Below, one piece after another: positions 35,125 to 43,583 of a stretch of 64,000 nt of DNA. Position numbers and translations under genes: made by a program. The notes below the pieces were generated by a model, which saw nothing but the letters and a program-made list of their open reading frames with translations, ran no database searches and had not been told where the DNA came from. The stretch comes from Niallia sp052318935. Its GTDB lineage: Bacteria > Bacillota > Bacilli > Bacillales > Cytobacillaceae. Numbering within the stretch: the first letter of the stretch is position 1; every line of letters starts with the position of its first letter. The stretch lies in NCBI GenBank assembly GCA_052318935.1, contig JBQRKO010000024.1. One strand, written 5' to 3'.

Positions 35125-35835
35125 TTATCCAATTGCTTTATTTATTTCTTCTAGTACATTTCCTATTTGCTTATGAATGACGATATCCGCCATCGCATCA
35201 AAATCCGTCTTTTCTCCATTAATAATAATTAATTTTGCACCTGTTTGTTTCGCAATCAAAGGAAATTGATTAGCTGGAGATACGGTTAATGAAGAACCTA
35301 ACACAACAAAAACATCCGATTGAATAGCCGCTTCCTCTGCATTTAAAAACGGTTTTTCAGGAAGCATTTCGCCAAATAACACAATCGAAGGCCGTAATAT
35401 TCCGCCACATTTGCATTTATACTCTTGATTTAAGTATTTTTTGCTAGAGAATTCTTCCCCGCATGTTTCGCAATGCAGCTTTTGTAATGTACCATGCAAT
35501 TCATCCACCTTTTTATTGCCTGCTTCTTGATGAAAACCATCTACATTTTGGGTAATAATTCGTTTTAATAAACCTTTTTTCTCCCACTCAGCTAAAATAT
35601 TATGCCCTTTATGAGGTTTATACTCCTGAATTCCTAATACTCTTTCTCGATAAAAAGCAATAAAGTCCTGTACATGGTTATTTAATGCATCTGTACTAGA
35701 AAGATACGCTTTCCGTTCTTTCGTCCATAATCCACTTTTAGTTGATCGAAAATCCGGCAATCCACTTTCCGTTGACATTCCTGCCCCTGTAAACACAACT
35801 AAATGGTTTGCCTGTTTTATCAAGTCAATTATCAT
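35125..35835 (-). CDS. NAD-dependent protein deacylase (Sir2 family, SrtN/CobB-like)
   Basis: A 236-residue sirtuin. Visible motifs: NAD-binding GAGMSTESGLPDFRS (about 17-31), TQNVDGFHQEAG (about 101-112), catalytic His in ELHGTL (about 120), zinc cysteines CETCGEEF and CKCGG, then VVLGSSLTVSPAN. It removes acyl groups from lysines (for example on acetyl-CoA synthetase) in the cytoplasm. B. subtilis SrtN is of similar length (about 247 aa). ATG start after GGGTGGAG. It is monocistronic with a family A element directly behind the stop. Confidence 0.93.
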   Translation of the reverse strand: MIIDLIKQANHLVVFTGAGMSTESGLPDFRSTKSGLWTKERKAYLSSTDALNNHVQDFIAFYRERVLGIQEYKPHKGHNILAEWEKKGLLKRIITQNVDGFHQEAGNKKVDELHGTLQKLHCETCGEEFSSKKYLNQEYKCKCGGILRPSIVLFGEMLPEKPFLNAEEAAIQSDVFVVLGSSLTVSPANQFPLIAKQTGAKLIIINGEKTDFDAMADIVIHKQIGNVLEEINKAIG

Positions 35836-35862
35836 GACGAATCACTCCACCCTTCCTATAAA

Positions 35863-35930
35863 AGAATGTTCAAAAAATCACCCAAGGATAAACAACTTGC
35901 ATCTTAATGGTTCGCTTTTTGAACAGACAC
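35863..35930. repeat. Family E short inverted repeat element, copy 2
   Basis: About 68 bp with ends GAATGTTCAAAAAATC and CTTTTTGAACAGACAC, between the divergent sirtuin and thiamine-binding genes. Confidence 0.6.
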
Positions 35931-36094
35931 TAATACTTACTTTTATTTTAACAGTAGACAACGTTTTGAGAAATAGCGATTGACTGACTTTTTACAATTA
36001 TAACCAAAAAGAATTGATTTGTTATATTCTGCGCAAAAAGATACAATAAACTTGAATTCAATATCGGTTTATTTCAAAATAAGGAGGAGAAAAT

Positions 36095-36385
36095 ATGGCT
36101 AATTCATTAATAAGTATTCAAATTATCCCAAAAACAAAAAATGGGGAAAATGTTATTCCATATGTCGATGAAGCGATTAAAGTGATTCAAGATTCTGGTA
36201 TTAAATACGAAGTACATCCATTAGAAACAACGATTGAAGGGGAATTAGATGAGTTATTTTCCATTATCAGTAAAATGAATAAAAGAATGATTGAAATCGG
36301 CAGCAGCTCTTGTTTAACACAAATTAAAGTACTTTATCAGCCATCAGGCATAACAATGGAAGACTTAACAGAGAAGTATCGATAA
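36095..36385 (+). CDS. Thiamine-binding protein (MTH1187/YqgV family)
   Basis: A 96-residue ferredoxin-like fold protein of the UPF0045/MTH1187 family: SIQIIPKTKNGENVIPYVDE, IKYEVHPLETTIEGELDELF and the Cys-containing IEIGSSSCLTQIKV region. Structures of family members bind thiamine. No THI-box riboswitch is present upstream, so thiamine control is not shown. It lies 9 bp before the TatD-family gene and is probably co-transcribed with it. ATG start after AAGGAGGAG. Confidence 0.85.
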   Translation: MANSLISIQIIPKTKNGENVIPYVDEAIKVIQDSGIKYEVHPLETTIEGELDELFSIISKMNKRMIEIGSSSCLTQIKVLYQPSGITMEDLTEKYR

Positions 36386-36394
36386 CTATCGACG

Positions 36395-37162
36395 ATGAAA
36401 AAAATAATCGATGCTCATATCCATCTTGACCAGTATGAACAAAACGAAATTGGAAAGATGGAGCAAGATGAATCGCTTGAAGCAGTTATTACTGTTTCCA
36501 TGAATAAAAATTCTTGTATAAAAAATAAGCTGTTAACGGAAAAATACCCTTTTGTTCATGCAGCTTACGGTTTTCATCCTGAACAGCTGCTGCCTAGTGA
36601 AAAAGAAACCACGGAATTGTTTCAATGGATAAATGAGCATCATCACCGTATGATCGCCATTGGAGAAGTCGGACTTCCCCACTATGCTCGAAAAGAAAAC
36701 CCAGCACTTTATCCATTAGATCCATACATTGAATTAGTAGAACAATTTATTCTAATGGCAAAAAAATATACGAAACCGATTGTATTGCATAGCATCTATG
36801 AAGAAGCGCCTATTGTGCTTCGGCTATTAGAAAAGCATAATTACATGAATGCTCAGTTTCATTGGTTTAAAGGCGATGCTGTCACGATTGAACAGTTAAT
36901 CAATAACAAATGCTATGTCTCTATTACCCCAGATGTACTGTATGAAGACGAAATTCGAAAACTTGTAAAAAAATATCCACTTGATCAATTAATGGTAGAA
37001 ACAGATGGTCCTTGGCCATTTGAAGGTCCATTTCACCTAAAAAAAACAACGTCAAGTATGATCCATCATACGATTAACGAAATTGCCCTGCTAAAAAAAG
37101 AACAGGTGGACATTGTCTATACACAACTTTTTACGAACACCAAAAGGTTTTTTTCCATCTAA
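36395..37162 (+). CDS. TatD-family metal-dependent hydrolase
   Basis: A 255-residue amidohydrolase-fold protein. Metal ligands are seen in DAHIHLDQ (about 6-13), the Glu in AIGEVGLPHY, His in IVLHSIYEEAP and FHWFKG, and Asp in MVETDGPWPF. TatD enzymes act as 3'-5' nucleases or D-aminoacyl-tRNA-type deacylases. This is a shorter divergent member, not the standard yabD gene context. It has a weak ribosome binding site and is likely translationally coupled to the thiamine-binding gene. Confidence 0.85.
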   Translation: MKKIIDAHIHLDQYEQNEIGKMEQDESLEAVITVSMNKNSCIKNKLLTEKYPFVHAAYGFHPEQLLPSEKETTELFQWINEHHHRMIAIGEVGLPHYARKENPALYPLDPYIELVEQFILMAKKYTKPIVLHSIYEEAPIVLRLLEKHNYMNAQFHWFKGDAVTIEQLINNKCYVSITPDVLYEDEIRKLVKKYPLDQLMVETDGPWPFEGPFHLKKTTSSMIHHTINEIALLKKEQVDIVYTQLFTNTKRFFSI

Positions 37163-37194
37163 TTCATCTATTAATAAGCAAAATTTCTAAGAAC

Positions 37195-37366
37195 AAAAGC
37201 GCAAGCGCCTTGAACAGCTCTGAAGAAAAATGTTCACATAACTCAAAAAATGCTTTTTACTTTTAGAGGCATGGGGTTATTTTTCACAAGAGCTAGGCGC
37301 TGGAGCTAGATGCGGACACAACCGACGAGTTATCCACAATCCCATTTCGTTTATAATTTCCTAAAC
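37195..37366. repeat. Family C hairpin repeat, copy 5 (variant tail)
   Basis: Stem arms read AGCTCT and AGAGCT in place of AGCCCC/GGGGCT, a double paired change. The tail runs from GCTAGATGCGGAC to TTTATAATTTCCTA, a variant shared with the copy at 47307-47765. Confidence 0.75.
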
Positions 37367-37370
37367 GATA

Positions 37371-37410
37371 AAAAAACTTGATTCTGAAAAAACAGAATCA
37401 AGCTTTTTTA
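37371..37410 (-). terminator. Terminator after the YjcZ-type gene
   Basis: Arms CTTGATTCTG and CAGAATCAAG, followed on the minus strand by T7. Confidence 0.9.
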
Positions 37411-37414
37411 TTTA

Positions 37415-37549
37415 TTACCATTTAAAACAAGCTGCACCAACAATAATTAAAAGTATAAATAGTACAACGATTAATGCAAAACCTCCGCCGTAACCGCAGT
37501 GACCGTAGCCATAGCTAGGATAACTGCAACCATAACCGTATCCGTACAT
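37415..37549 (-). CDS. YjcZ-family sporulation miniprotein (44 aa)
   Basis: A 44-residue protein, too short for usual gene calling. The N-terminus is a Tyr/Gly-rich stretch MYGYGYGCSYPSYGYG with GHCGYGGG, followed by one hydrophobic helix FALIVVLFILLIIVGAAC. This GGGFALIVVLFILLIIVG pattern defines the YjcZ/SscA-type spore-associated family. It has AGGGAGGAAT upstream and a strong terminator downstream. Confidence 0.9.
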   Translation of the reverse strand: MYGYGYGCSYPSYGYGHCGYGGGFALIVVLFILLIIVGAACFKW

Positions 37550-37589
37550 ACGTTATTCCTCCCTTTTTTCTAATGGAATTTTTTAATTT

Positions 37590-37688
37590 TTAAAAGCCAC
37601 CGTAACCCCAAGAAGCACCGATGATCACCAAAAGAATAAATAATACTACCAATAAAGCGAAACCGCCGCCGTATCCAACTTCACCCAT
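37590..37688 (-). CDS. YjcZ-family sporulation miniprotein (32 aa)
   Basis: A 32-residue paralogue directly upstream of the 44-residue one: MGEVGYGGGFALLVVLFILL then VIIGASWGYGGF. It has a clear AGGAGG-type ribosome binding site (TAATTCATGGG context, AAAGGAGG upstream). The tandem pair suggests local duplication and joint expression late in sporulation. Confidence 0.88.
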   Translation of the reverse strand: MGEVGYGGGFALLVVLFILLVIIGASWGYGGF

Positions 37689-37824
37689 GAATCATTACCT
37701 CCTTTTTTTAATTCTGTATATCCTATTCAAATACCCCAATATGTGCGATAGTCAAATGCACATTTTTTAGGTTTTATCACTAGATCTAATGTTTATTTGC
37801 CTAATTGATTTATTCACCACGTAA

Positions 37825-37901
37825 AAAAAGCGCAGGCGCCTTGCTCAGCCCCGGAGCTAGACATCCATCTAACTTCAAAATTTTATACTTTCTTATCTTT
37901 T
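37825..37901. repeat. Family C copy 6 with internal deletion
   Basis: The head AAAAAGCGCAGGCGCC...CAGCCCC joins directly to GGAGCTAGACATC and the A/T tail; the hairpin loop half is missing. Confidence 0.7.
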
Positions 37902-37909
37902 AAAAAAAG

Positions 37910-37931
37910 ACCCCTTACTAAGGAGTCTTTC
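37910..37931 (-). terminator. Terminator after the GbsR-type gene
   Basis: On the minus strand AAAGACTCCTTA pairs with TAAGGGGTCTTT (one G-U) followed by T7. Confidence 0.8.
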
Positions 37932-37989
37932 GGAGTTAGACAAAGTTTTTTTTTGAGGCGTATTCAACAGCCTAAAAAGATGTACATAA

Positions 37990-38532
37990 CTAATTATTTT
38001 CTTCAGTTTTTGGAATAAAGTTAAAAATTTCGTGAGATTCTAAACTGTCAACAAAACGGTTTAACCAATTATAATATTCAAGTGCATGCTGTAATTTTTC
38101 GATGTCACTTTTGGCAGCAGCTTTTATTTCCTCTGCAGTCTCTTCTTGCTGTACTAATTTTTTTAAATCAGTTAAAGATCTTTCCATTGCATATACATTC
38201 ATGGACACTCCTGCCCGCCATTTGATGGTAAAAAAATCAATAAACGTTTGGTACCAATCATCTTCTGCTTTATATAAATCTTTTCGAACACCCTTTTTCC
38301 AAACTTTATCGACCATTTTTAAATCTAATAATGTTCGAACAGACGTACTCATACTTGTTTTGCTCATTCCCAATTCTTCTTTCATTTCATCTAGAGTCAT
38401 TGGGTTTTCTTGAAAAAGCAACATACCGTATAGTCTTCCAATTGAATCCGTTACTCCATATAAATTAATATTTTGAGCTATTGCATCAATAACTCTTTCA
38501 CGAGCAACATCTAACTGCTCTTTCCCCTCCAT
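37990..38532 (-). CDS. GbsR/OpcR-type MarR-like regulator of osmoprotectant genes
   Basis: A 180-residue GbsR-family repressor: an N-terminal winged helix (IAQNINLYGVTDSIGRLYGM, then EMKEELGMSKTSMSTSVRTL as recognition helices) and a helical C-terminus with the aromatic YYNWLNRFVDSLESHEIF. GbsR and OpcR of B. subtilis (180-185 aa) respond to choline and control opuB, opuC and gbsAB. Here it is divergent from opuA, which hints that it controls opuA. Which of the two paralogues it equals cannot be told from sequence alone. Confidence 0.85.
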   Translation of the reverse strand: MEGKEQLDVARERVIDAIAQNINLYGVTDSIGRLYGMLLFQENPMTLDEMKEELGMSKTSMSTSVRTLLDLKMVDKVWKKGVRKDLYKAEDDWYQTFIDFFTIKWRAGVSMNVYAMERSLTDLKKLVQQEETAEEIKAAAKSDIEKLQHALEYYNWLNRFVDSLESHEIFNFIPKTEENN

Positions 38533-38680
38533 GATTTACTTCACATCCATCATATTATGATATTTATAATTTTGTATGATTCATTTTCTGTTAATAGATT
38601 ATCATGAATGAAAAATTTGTAAAGAATGATTTTGCAAAGCAATCGAGAGCATATAAGAGGAATATTAAGCATACTTATCG

Positions 38681-38708
38681 TTCTGTACGTTCAGTTTTTT
38701 CTGTACGT
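38681..38708 (+). promoter_or_regulatory. Direct repeat, candidate operator upstream of opuAA
   Basis: TTCTGTACGT occurs twice with an 18-bp period (38681-38690 and 38699-38708) between the divergent regulator and opuAA. Each unit contains GTAC. A binding site for the GbsR-type protein is one possibility. Confidence 0.35.
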
Positions 38709-38812
38709 ACTTTACAAAAGAATATGGCGAAATACCGGCTTTGCCTCTTGACAGCCTATCACCTTATACTTAGTTGGTGGCAATTCGGGCTGGAACTAAA
38801 AGAGGTGAAAAA

Positions 38813-40054
38813 ATGAAAGAAACCGTAAAAGTAAAGATTGAAGATGTTACAAAAATCTTCGGGAAAAACAGTAAAAAAGCAATAACCTTATTAAATAACG
38901 GTCATTCAAAAGGAGAAATATTACAGAAAACAGGTTCAACTGTTGGCGTAAACAAAGCTAGCTTTGAAGTAAATGCCGGCGAAATTTTTGTCATAATGGG
39001 CCTATCTGGAAGTGGAAAATCAACGCTAGTCAGAATGTTAAACCGCCTGATTGATCCTACAATAGGCAAAATTTATATTGATGGAAAAAATATTGTTGAT
39101 ATGTCCAAAGAAGAGCTGCGTAAAGTGAGAAGAGAAAAAATCAGCATGGTGTTTCAAAAATTCGCCCTTCTGCCACATCGAACGATATTAGAAAATACCG
39201 AATATGGATTAGAAATCCAAGGTGTGGATAAAGCCACAAGAAAACAACGTGCAGAAGAATCGCTTAAACTAGTTGGTTTAGAAGGATATGAGAGCCAATA
39301 TCCTGATCAATTAAGCGGCGGAATGCAGCAAAGGGTTGGTCTTGCAAGAGCATTGGCAAATAATCCGGACATTCTTCTAATGGATGAAGCATTTAGTGCA
39401 TTAGATCCGCTTATCCGCAAAGATATGCAGGATGAATTGTTAGACTTGCAAGCGAATATGGAAAAAACGATTATTTTTATTACCCATGATTTAGATGAGG
39501 CATTACGAATCGGAGACCGCATTGCCCTTATGAAAGATGGATCCATCGTTCAAGTAGGAACACCGGAAGAAATATTAATGAACCCTTCTAATGATTATGT
39601 AGAACGGTTTGTCGAAGACGTTGATCTATCGAAAGTATTAACTGCTAATCACGTTATGAAACGAGCAGAATCTGTTCAAATGGAGAAAGGACCGCGTGTT
39701 GCCCTGCAAATAATGAGAGATTTAGGAATTTCAAGCATTTATATCGTAAATAAACGAAAAGTACTGCTTGGAGCTATTACTGCAGATGATGCCAAACATG
39801 CAATCGAGCACCATCAATCAATTGAGGATATTTTGATTGAAGACATTACAACCGTGCCTGGTGATACTTTATTAACCGATTTATTTGATAAGGTTTCGTC
39901 CGCAGCTATTCCAGTATCAGTTGTAGATGCAGAAAAGCGTCTAAAAGGAATTGTTGTTAGAGGTGCAGTCATCGGCGCTCTCGCAGGAAACAATGAAAAC
40001 ATTAATAACCATACGGAACTTTTGGAACAGTCAAAAATGGAGGTGAGTAAATAA
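38813..40054 (+). CDS. opuAA: Glycine betaine ABC transporter ATP-binding protein OpuAA
   Basis: A 413-residue ABC ATPase with C-terminal CBS domains. Walker A is GLSGSGKST, the Q-loop region is MVFQKFALLPHRT, the signature is LSGGMQQRVGLARAL and Walker B is ILLMDEAFSALDP. Two CBS motifs follow (about 280-400), which in OpuA-type importers sense ionic strength or c-di-AMP. I chose the ATG at 38813, preceded by GAGGTG, over an upstream TTG (38774). Its stop overlaps the opuAB start by one base. Confidence 0.95.
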   Translation: MKETVKVKIEDVTKIFGKNSKKAITLLNNGHSKGEILQKTGSTVGVNKASFEVNAGEIFVIMGLSGSGKSTLVRMLNRLIDPTIGKIYIDGKNIVDMSKEELRKVRREKISMVFQKFALLPHRTILENTEYGLEIQGVDKATRKQRAEESLKLVGLEGYESQYPDQLSGGMQQRVGLARALANNPDILLMDEAFSALDPLIRKDMQDELLDLQANMEKTIIFITHDLDEALRIGDRIALMKDGSIVQVGTPEEILMNPSNDYVERFVEDVDLSKVLTANHVMKRAESVQMEKGPRVALQIMRDLGISSIYIVNKRKVLLGAITADDAKHAIEHHQSIEDILIEDITTVPGDTLLTDLFDKVSSAAIPVSVVDAEKRLKGIVVRGAVIGALAGNNENINNHTELLEQSKMEVSK

Positions 40055-40902
40055 TGGGGAATTTATTGCCTAAACTTCCGATTGCTGATTGGATTGATTC
40101 ATTTGTAGATTGGTTAACGACTACTTTCGCTGTCGCTTTTGATGGTGTTTCAGAATCACTTGAATTCGTTGTTGAAGGATTAGTTACACTGTTAGCATTT
40201 ATACCTTCTTATCTCTTTATGATTATATTAGCGCTCTTAGCATGGAGATTTGCCAATAAAAAAATTGCGTTGTTTACCTTAATCGGGTTATTTTTAGTCG
40301 ATAATTTAGGATATTGGGAACCGATGTTAAATACATTAGCCCTTGTGCTATCCTCTGTTGTTATTTCGATTATTATCGGGGTGCCGATGGGAATCTGGGC
40401 GTCTCAGAAAAATACGGTGAAACAAATCGTTGTACCTGTACTTGATTTTATGCAGACAATGCCAGCATTTGTTTATTTAATACCTGCCATCTTTTTCTTT
40501 AACATAGGAGTCGTTCCTGGTGTAGTAGCATCTGTTATTTTTGCCATGCCCCCTACTATTCGATTAACGATTCTTGGTATTCAACAGGTTCCTAGTGATA
40601 TTACGGAAGCTGCTGAAGCATTTGGAAGTACAACTGGTCAAAGATTATTAAAAGTTCAATTGCCGCTTGCGATGCCAACCATTATGGCTGGCATCAACCA
40701 AAGTATTATGCTTGCACTATCTATGGTAGTTATTGCAGCAATGGTCGGTGCACCAGGACTTGGCGCTGATGTTTATCGTGCCGTTACTCAAATCCAAATT
40801 GGTCGTGGGTTTGAAGCCGGTTTAGCTATTGTTGTAGTCGCTATTGTTCTTGATAGAATCACACAAAATATAGGAAATAAAAAAAGTGGGGGAGTTAATT
40901 AA
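40054..40902 (+). CDS. opuAB: Glycine betaine ABC transporter permease OpuAB
   Basis: A 282-residue ProW-type permease: amphipathic N-terminus (IADWIDSFVDWLTTTF), about 6-7 membrane helices and the EAA loop EAAEAFGSTTGQRLLKVQLP. Lengths match B. subtilis OpuAB (282 aa). It overlaps opuAA by one base and is followed by opuAC after 1 bp, so all three are one transcriptional unit. Confidence 0.95.
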   Translation: MGNLLPKLPIADWIDSFVDWLTTTFAVAFDGVSESLEFVVEGLVTLLAFIPSYLFMIILALLAWRFANKKIALFTLIGLFLVDNLGYWEPMLNTLALVLSSVVISIIIGVPMGIWASQKNTVKQIVVPVLDFMQTMPAFVYLIPAIFFFNIGVVPGVVASVIFAMPPTIRLTILGIQQVPSDITEAAEAFGSTTGQRLLKVQLPLAMPTIMAGINQSIMLALSMVVIAAMVGAPGLGADVYRAVTQIQIGRGFEAGLAIVVVAIVLDRITQNIGNKKSGGVN

Positions 40903-40903
40903 A

Positions 40904-41779
40904 ATGAAGAAGTTTATTAGTTTGTTTTTAGCACTAACATTAACACTTGCATTAGCAGCATGTGGATCAAAAAAAGATGAAAATGCAACAGTTGGAGATT
41001 CCGTCGATTACAAAATCGTAGGTATTGACCCAGGCGCTGGTTTAATGACAGCTGCCAATCAAGCAGTAAAAGATTATAATTTATCTGATTGGAAAGTAGT
41101 GGAAGGTTCAAGTGCTGCAATGACTGCTTCATTAAAAAAAGCGTATGATAAAAAAGAACCGATCATTGTAACTGGCTGGACGCCACATTGGATGTTCGCT
41201 GCCTATGATTTAAAATATTTAGAAGATCCTAAAGGAACATTTGGTGCTGATGAAAATATCCATACTGTTACGCGTAAAGGCTTAAAAGAAGATTTGCCAG
41301 AAGCATATAAAGTATTAGATAATTTCCACTGGGATACAGATGCTATGGGTAAAGTAATGATGGATATTACAAATGGAACCAACCCTGATAAAGCAGCTGA
41401 CAAATGGGTAAAAGACAATGCTGATAAAGTAGCTGAATGGACAAAAGGCGTTAATAAAGTAAAAGGCGATAAAATTAAAATTGGTTATGTAGCTTGGGAC
41501 AGTGAAATTGCCAGCACAAATGTGGTTGCAAAAGTTCTTACAGATTTAGGTTATAATGTTACATTAAGTCAGGTAGAAGCAGGTCCACTTTGGACTGGTG
41601 TGGCTGATGGAAGCTTAGATGCACATGTAGCAGCATGGCTGCCAACAACACATGCAGAATATGCTAAAAAATATGAAGGTAAATTTGAAGACTTAGGCAC
41701 AAACTTAGAAGGTACTAAACTAGGATTAGTTGTCCCTAAATACATGGATATTAATTCTATTGAAGATTTAAAAAAATAA
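40904..41779 (+). CDS. opuAC: Glycine betaine-binding lipoprotein OpuAC
   Basis: A 291-residue exported binding protein with the lipobox ALAAC (Cys about 20). The aromatic betaine cage is visible in TGWTPHWMF (about 88-96) and in VAWDSEIAS and VAAWLPTTHAEY of the second lobe. The start at 40904 begins MKKFISLFLALTL and is preceded by GGGGGAG; an upstream GTG would put a non-signal extension in front. A perfect hairpin terminator follows. Confidence 0.95.
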   Translation: MKKFISLFLALTLTLALAACGSKKDENATVGDSVDYKIVGIDPGAGLMTAANQAVKDYNLSDWKVVEGSSAAMTASLKKAYDKKEPIIVTGWTPHWMFAAYDLKYLEDPKGTFGADENIHTVTRKGLKEDLPEAYKVLDNFHWDTDAMGKVMMDITNGTNPDKAADKWVKDNADKVAEWTKGVNKVKGDKIKIGYVAWDSEIASTNVVAKVLTDLGYNVTLSQVEAGPLWTGVADGSLDAHVAAWLPTTHAEYAKKYEGKFEDLGTNLEGTKLGLVVPKYMDINSIEDLKK

Positions 41780-41786
41780 CGATTTA

Positions 41787-41828
41787 AAAAAGATCTCCAA
41801 AAAGTGTACACTTTTTGGAGATCTTTTA
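41787..41828 (+). terminator. Terminator of the opuA operon
   Basis: Near-perfect long palindrome AAAAGATCTCCAAAAAGTG / CACTTTTTGGAGATCTTTT followed by ATTTT. Confidence 0.93.
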
Positions 41829-41838
41829 TTTTCCCCGA

Positions 41839-42069
41839 CCTAACGGACGCTTTCGCTTTTCTTTGTCTAGCTACGAAGTACAGGATGTACAAGTGCCGAT
41901 GTTGCCACAGGACGTGGCGTTCTTAATCGGCCAGCGTCCAGCGACTATTGTACTTCGCTCTCCTCCTTACGATAAGTCAACATCGAATCGCTTCGCTCTT
42001 CGTGTTTCCTTTATCTCATACGGAACACTCCAGTCCATTCGTCGCTTAACGGACGCTTTCGCTTTTCTT
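41839..42069. repeat. Family D repeat with 23-bp direct repeats at both ends
   Basis: About 230 bp starting and ending with TAACGGACGCTTTCGCTTTT (41841-41863 and 42047-42069, period 206). In between lie CAGGATGTACAAGTGCCGATG, CACAGGACGTGGCG and GTCAACATCGAATCGC segments that recur, inverted, in 44682-44927. The last 23 bp overlap the 3' end of floT. Confidence 0.8.
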
Positions 42070-43563
42070 AATTTCATTTGTTAATTCATCGATGCTGTGG
42101 CGGATATTCCCTTTACCTGAAAAATTTTCAAGCAATTCTTTTACATCAATTCCTGCAGAAGCTTTTAACGATTCCTGCATCGTGGACATTAAGCTTGTAG
42201 CATAACCAGATACTTTGTTGGCTCCACCATTACTGCTGTCACTGCCTGTATCGACAACGGTAATTTTATCAATATTCGACAATGGACTTGCCACTTGTTT
42301 TGCATATTCTGGAAGCATTTCTAATACCATATCTAAAATAGCTGCTTGTCCATACTGTTCATATGCTTCAGCAATTTTCCGTTTTGCTTCTGCTTCTGCT
42401 AAACCTTTTAAGCGGATAATTTCTGCTTCTGTTTCCCCTTTTGCTTTTTCCGCTTCCGCTTTTGCCACCCCGTCGACGCGAACCTTTTCTGCTTCCGCTT
42501 TTGCTTGTGATTCAATACGATATTGATTCGCGTCAGCTTCGGCAATTTCTCTTCTTTTATTTGCTTCAGCTGTCTGTTCCATTGCATAACGATCCGCATC
42601 TGCTTTCTTTTTCACTTCAGAATCATACTGCTTTTCTCTTCTTAAAATCTCTTTTTCTTCTAATTCTATTTGTTTTTGTCTTTCAATAATTTTAATTTGC
42701 ATTTCCTGTTCTGTTACTTCTTGTTTCGAACGTGCCGTTTCTAAATCGTATGCTTGGTCAGCACGGGCTTTGGCAATATCTTGTTCTCTTCTATAGTCAG
42801 CAATTTTCATTTGATTTTCTTTTTCTGCTTCGGCAATTTCCGTTGCTCTTTCCAATTCTGCTTTTTTCGCATCTTTATCCGCTTCTGCTTTTTTAATACG
42901 TGTTTCTTTATCCGCTTCCGCCGTTGCAATATCAGCATCTCTTTTTACTTGTGCAATTCTAGGCTTACCAAGTGAATCTAAATAGCCATTTTTATCACGT
43001 ACATCTTTGATCGTGAAAGAAACAATCATCAATCCCATTTTCGCTAAATCTTGTGATGCAACCCTTTGCACTTCCTGAGAGAATTTATCCCTATTTTTAT
43101 AAATTTCTTCCACTGTCATACTTCCAAGGATAGATCGTAAATGACCTTCTAATACTTCCCTCGCTTCATTTTCACGATCTTGTTTGGTTTTACCTAAAAA
43201 TTGTTCTGCAGCTGTTGCAATTTCTCCAATAGAACCGCCAACTTTAATAATAGCCGTACCATCTGCCATTACGGGCACACCTTGTTCTGTGTAAACTTCA
43301 GGTGTCGAGACATCTAATTTACTAGATAATAAGCTTAATGGTTCTGATTGCTGAAATACAGGAAGAATAAACGAACCTCCACCTCTAATAATTTTAATGC
43401 GATTGCCACCTTCATCAACATGGACATTTTTTGAACCTAAATAGCTTCCAGTTACAATCAATGCCTCATCAGGTCCGGCTGTTTTATATTTCGCAATAAA
43501 AATACTAATTAAGGCAACTAATAATATAACAACAACTCCAACAATAATCCAAATATCAAGCAT
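42046..43563 (-). CDS. floT: Flotillin FloT (YuaG)
   Basis: A 505-residue flotillin: one N-terminal membrane anchor (about 5-27), the SPFH/PHB domain (about 28-200, with EGHLRSILGSMTVEEIYKNR), and a long Glu/Ala/Lys coiled coil (about 210-420, EAE.EKA repeats), then a C-terminal oligomerisation region. It organises lipid-raft-like membrane microdomains that assemble signalling proteins including KinC in B. subtilis. The final residues KKSESVR and the stop codon are encoded by a family D repeat. It follows yuaF in a sigma-W operon. ATG after GGGAGG. Confidence 0.95.
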   Translation of the reverse strand: MLDIWIIVGVVVILLVALISIFIAKYKTAGPDEALIVTGSYLGSKNVHVDEGGNRIKIIRGGGSFILPVFQQSEPLSLLSSKLDVSTPEVYTEQGVPVMADGTAIIKVGGSIGEIATAAEQFLGKTKQDRENEAREVLEGHLRSILGSMTVEEIYKNRDKFSQEVQRVASQDLAKMGLMIVSFTIKDVRDKNGYLDSLGKPRIAQVKRDADIATAEADKETRIKKAEADKDAKKAELERATEIAEAEKENQMKIADYRREQDIAKARADQAYDLETARSKQEVTEQEMQIKIIERQKQIELEEKEILRREKQYDSEVKKKADADRYAMEQTAEANKRREIAEADANQYRIESQAKAEAEKVRVDGVAKAEAEKAKGETEAEIIRLKGLAEAEAKRKIAEAYEQYGQAAILDMVLEMLPEYAKQVASPLSNIDKITVVDTGSDSSNGGANKVSGYATSLMSTMQESLKASAGIDVKELLENFSGKGNIRHSIDELTNEIKKSESVR

Positions 43564-43583
43564 ATTCTGTTTCCTCCCTCATT

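Noticed and set aside
35931..36094. THI-box riboswitch before the thiamine-binding gene
   Set aside because: No CTGAGA or ACCTGATCTGG segment is present.
38748..38770. Sigma-A promoter TTGACA/TATACT for opuA
   Set aside because: Both hexamers are good but only 11 bp apart, too close to work together; TTGCCT at 38741 gives 18 bp but is weak.
42441..42975. Long open frames opposite floT
   Set aside because: These come from the biased codon use of the Glu/Ala/Lys coiled coil on the other strand and have no start signals.
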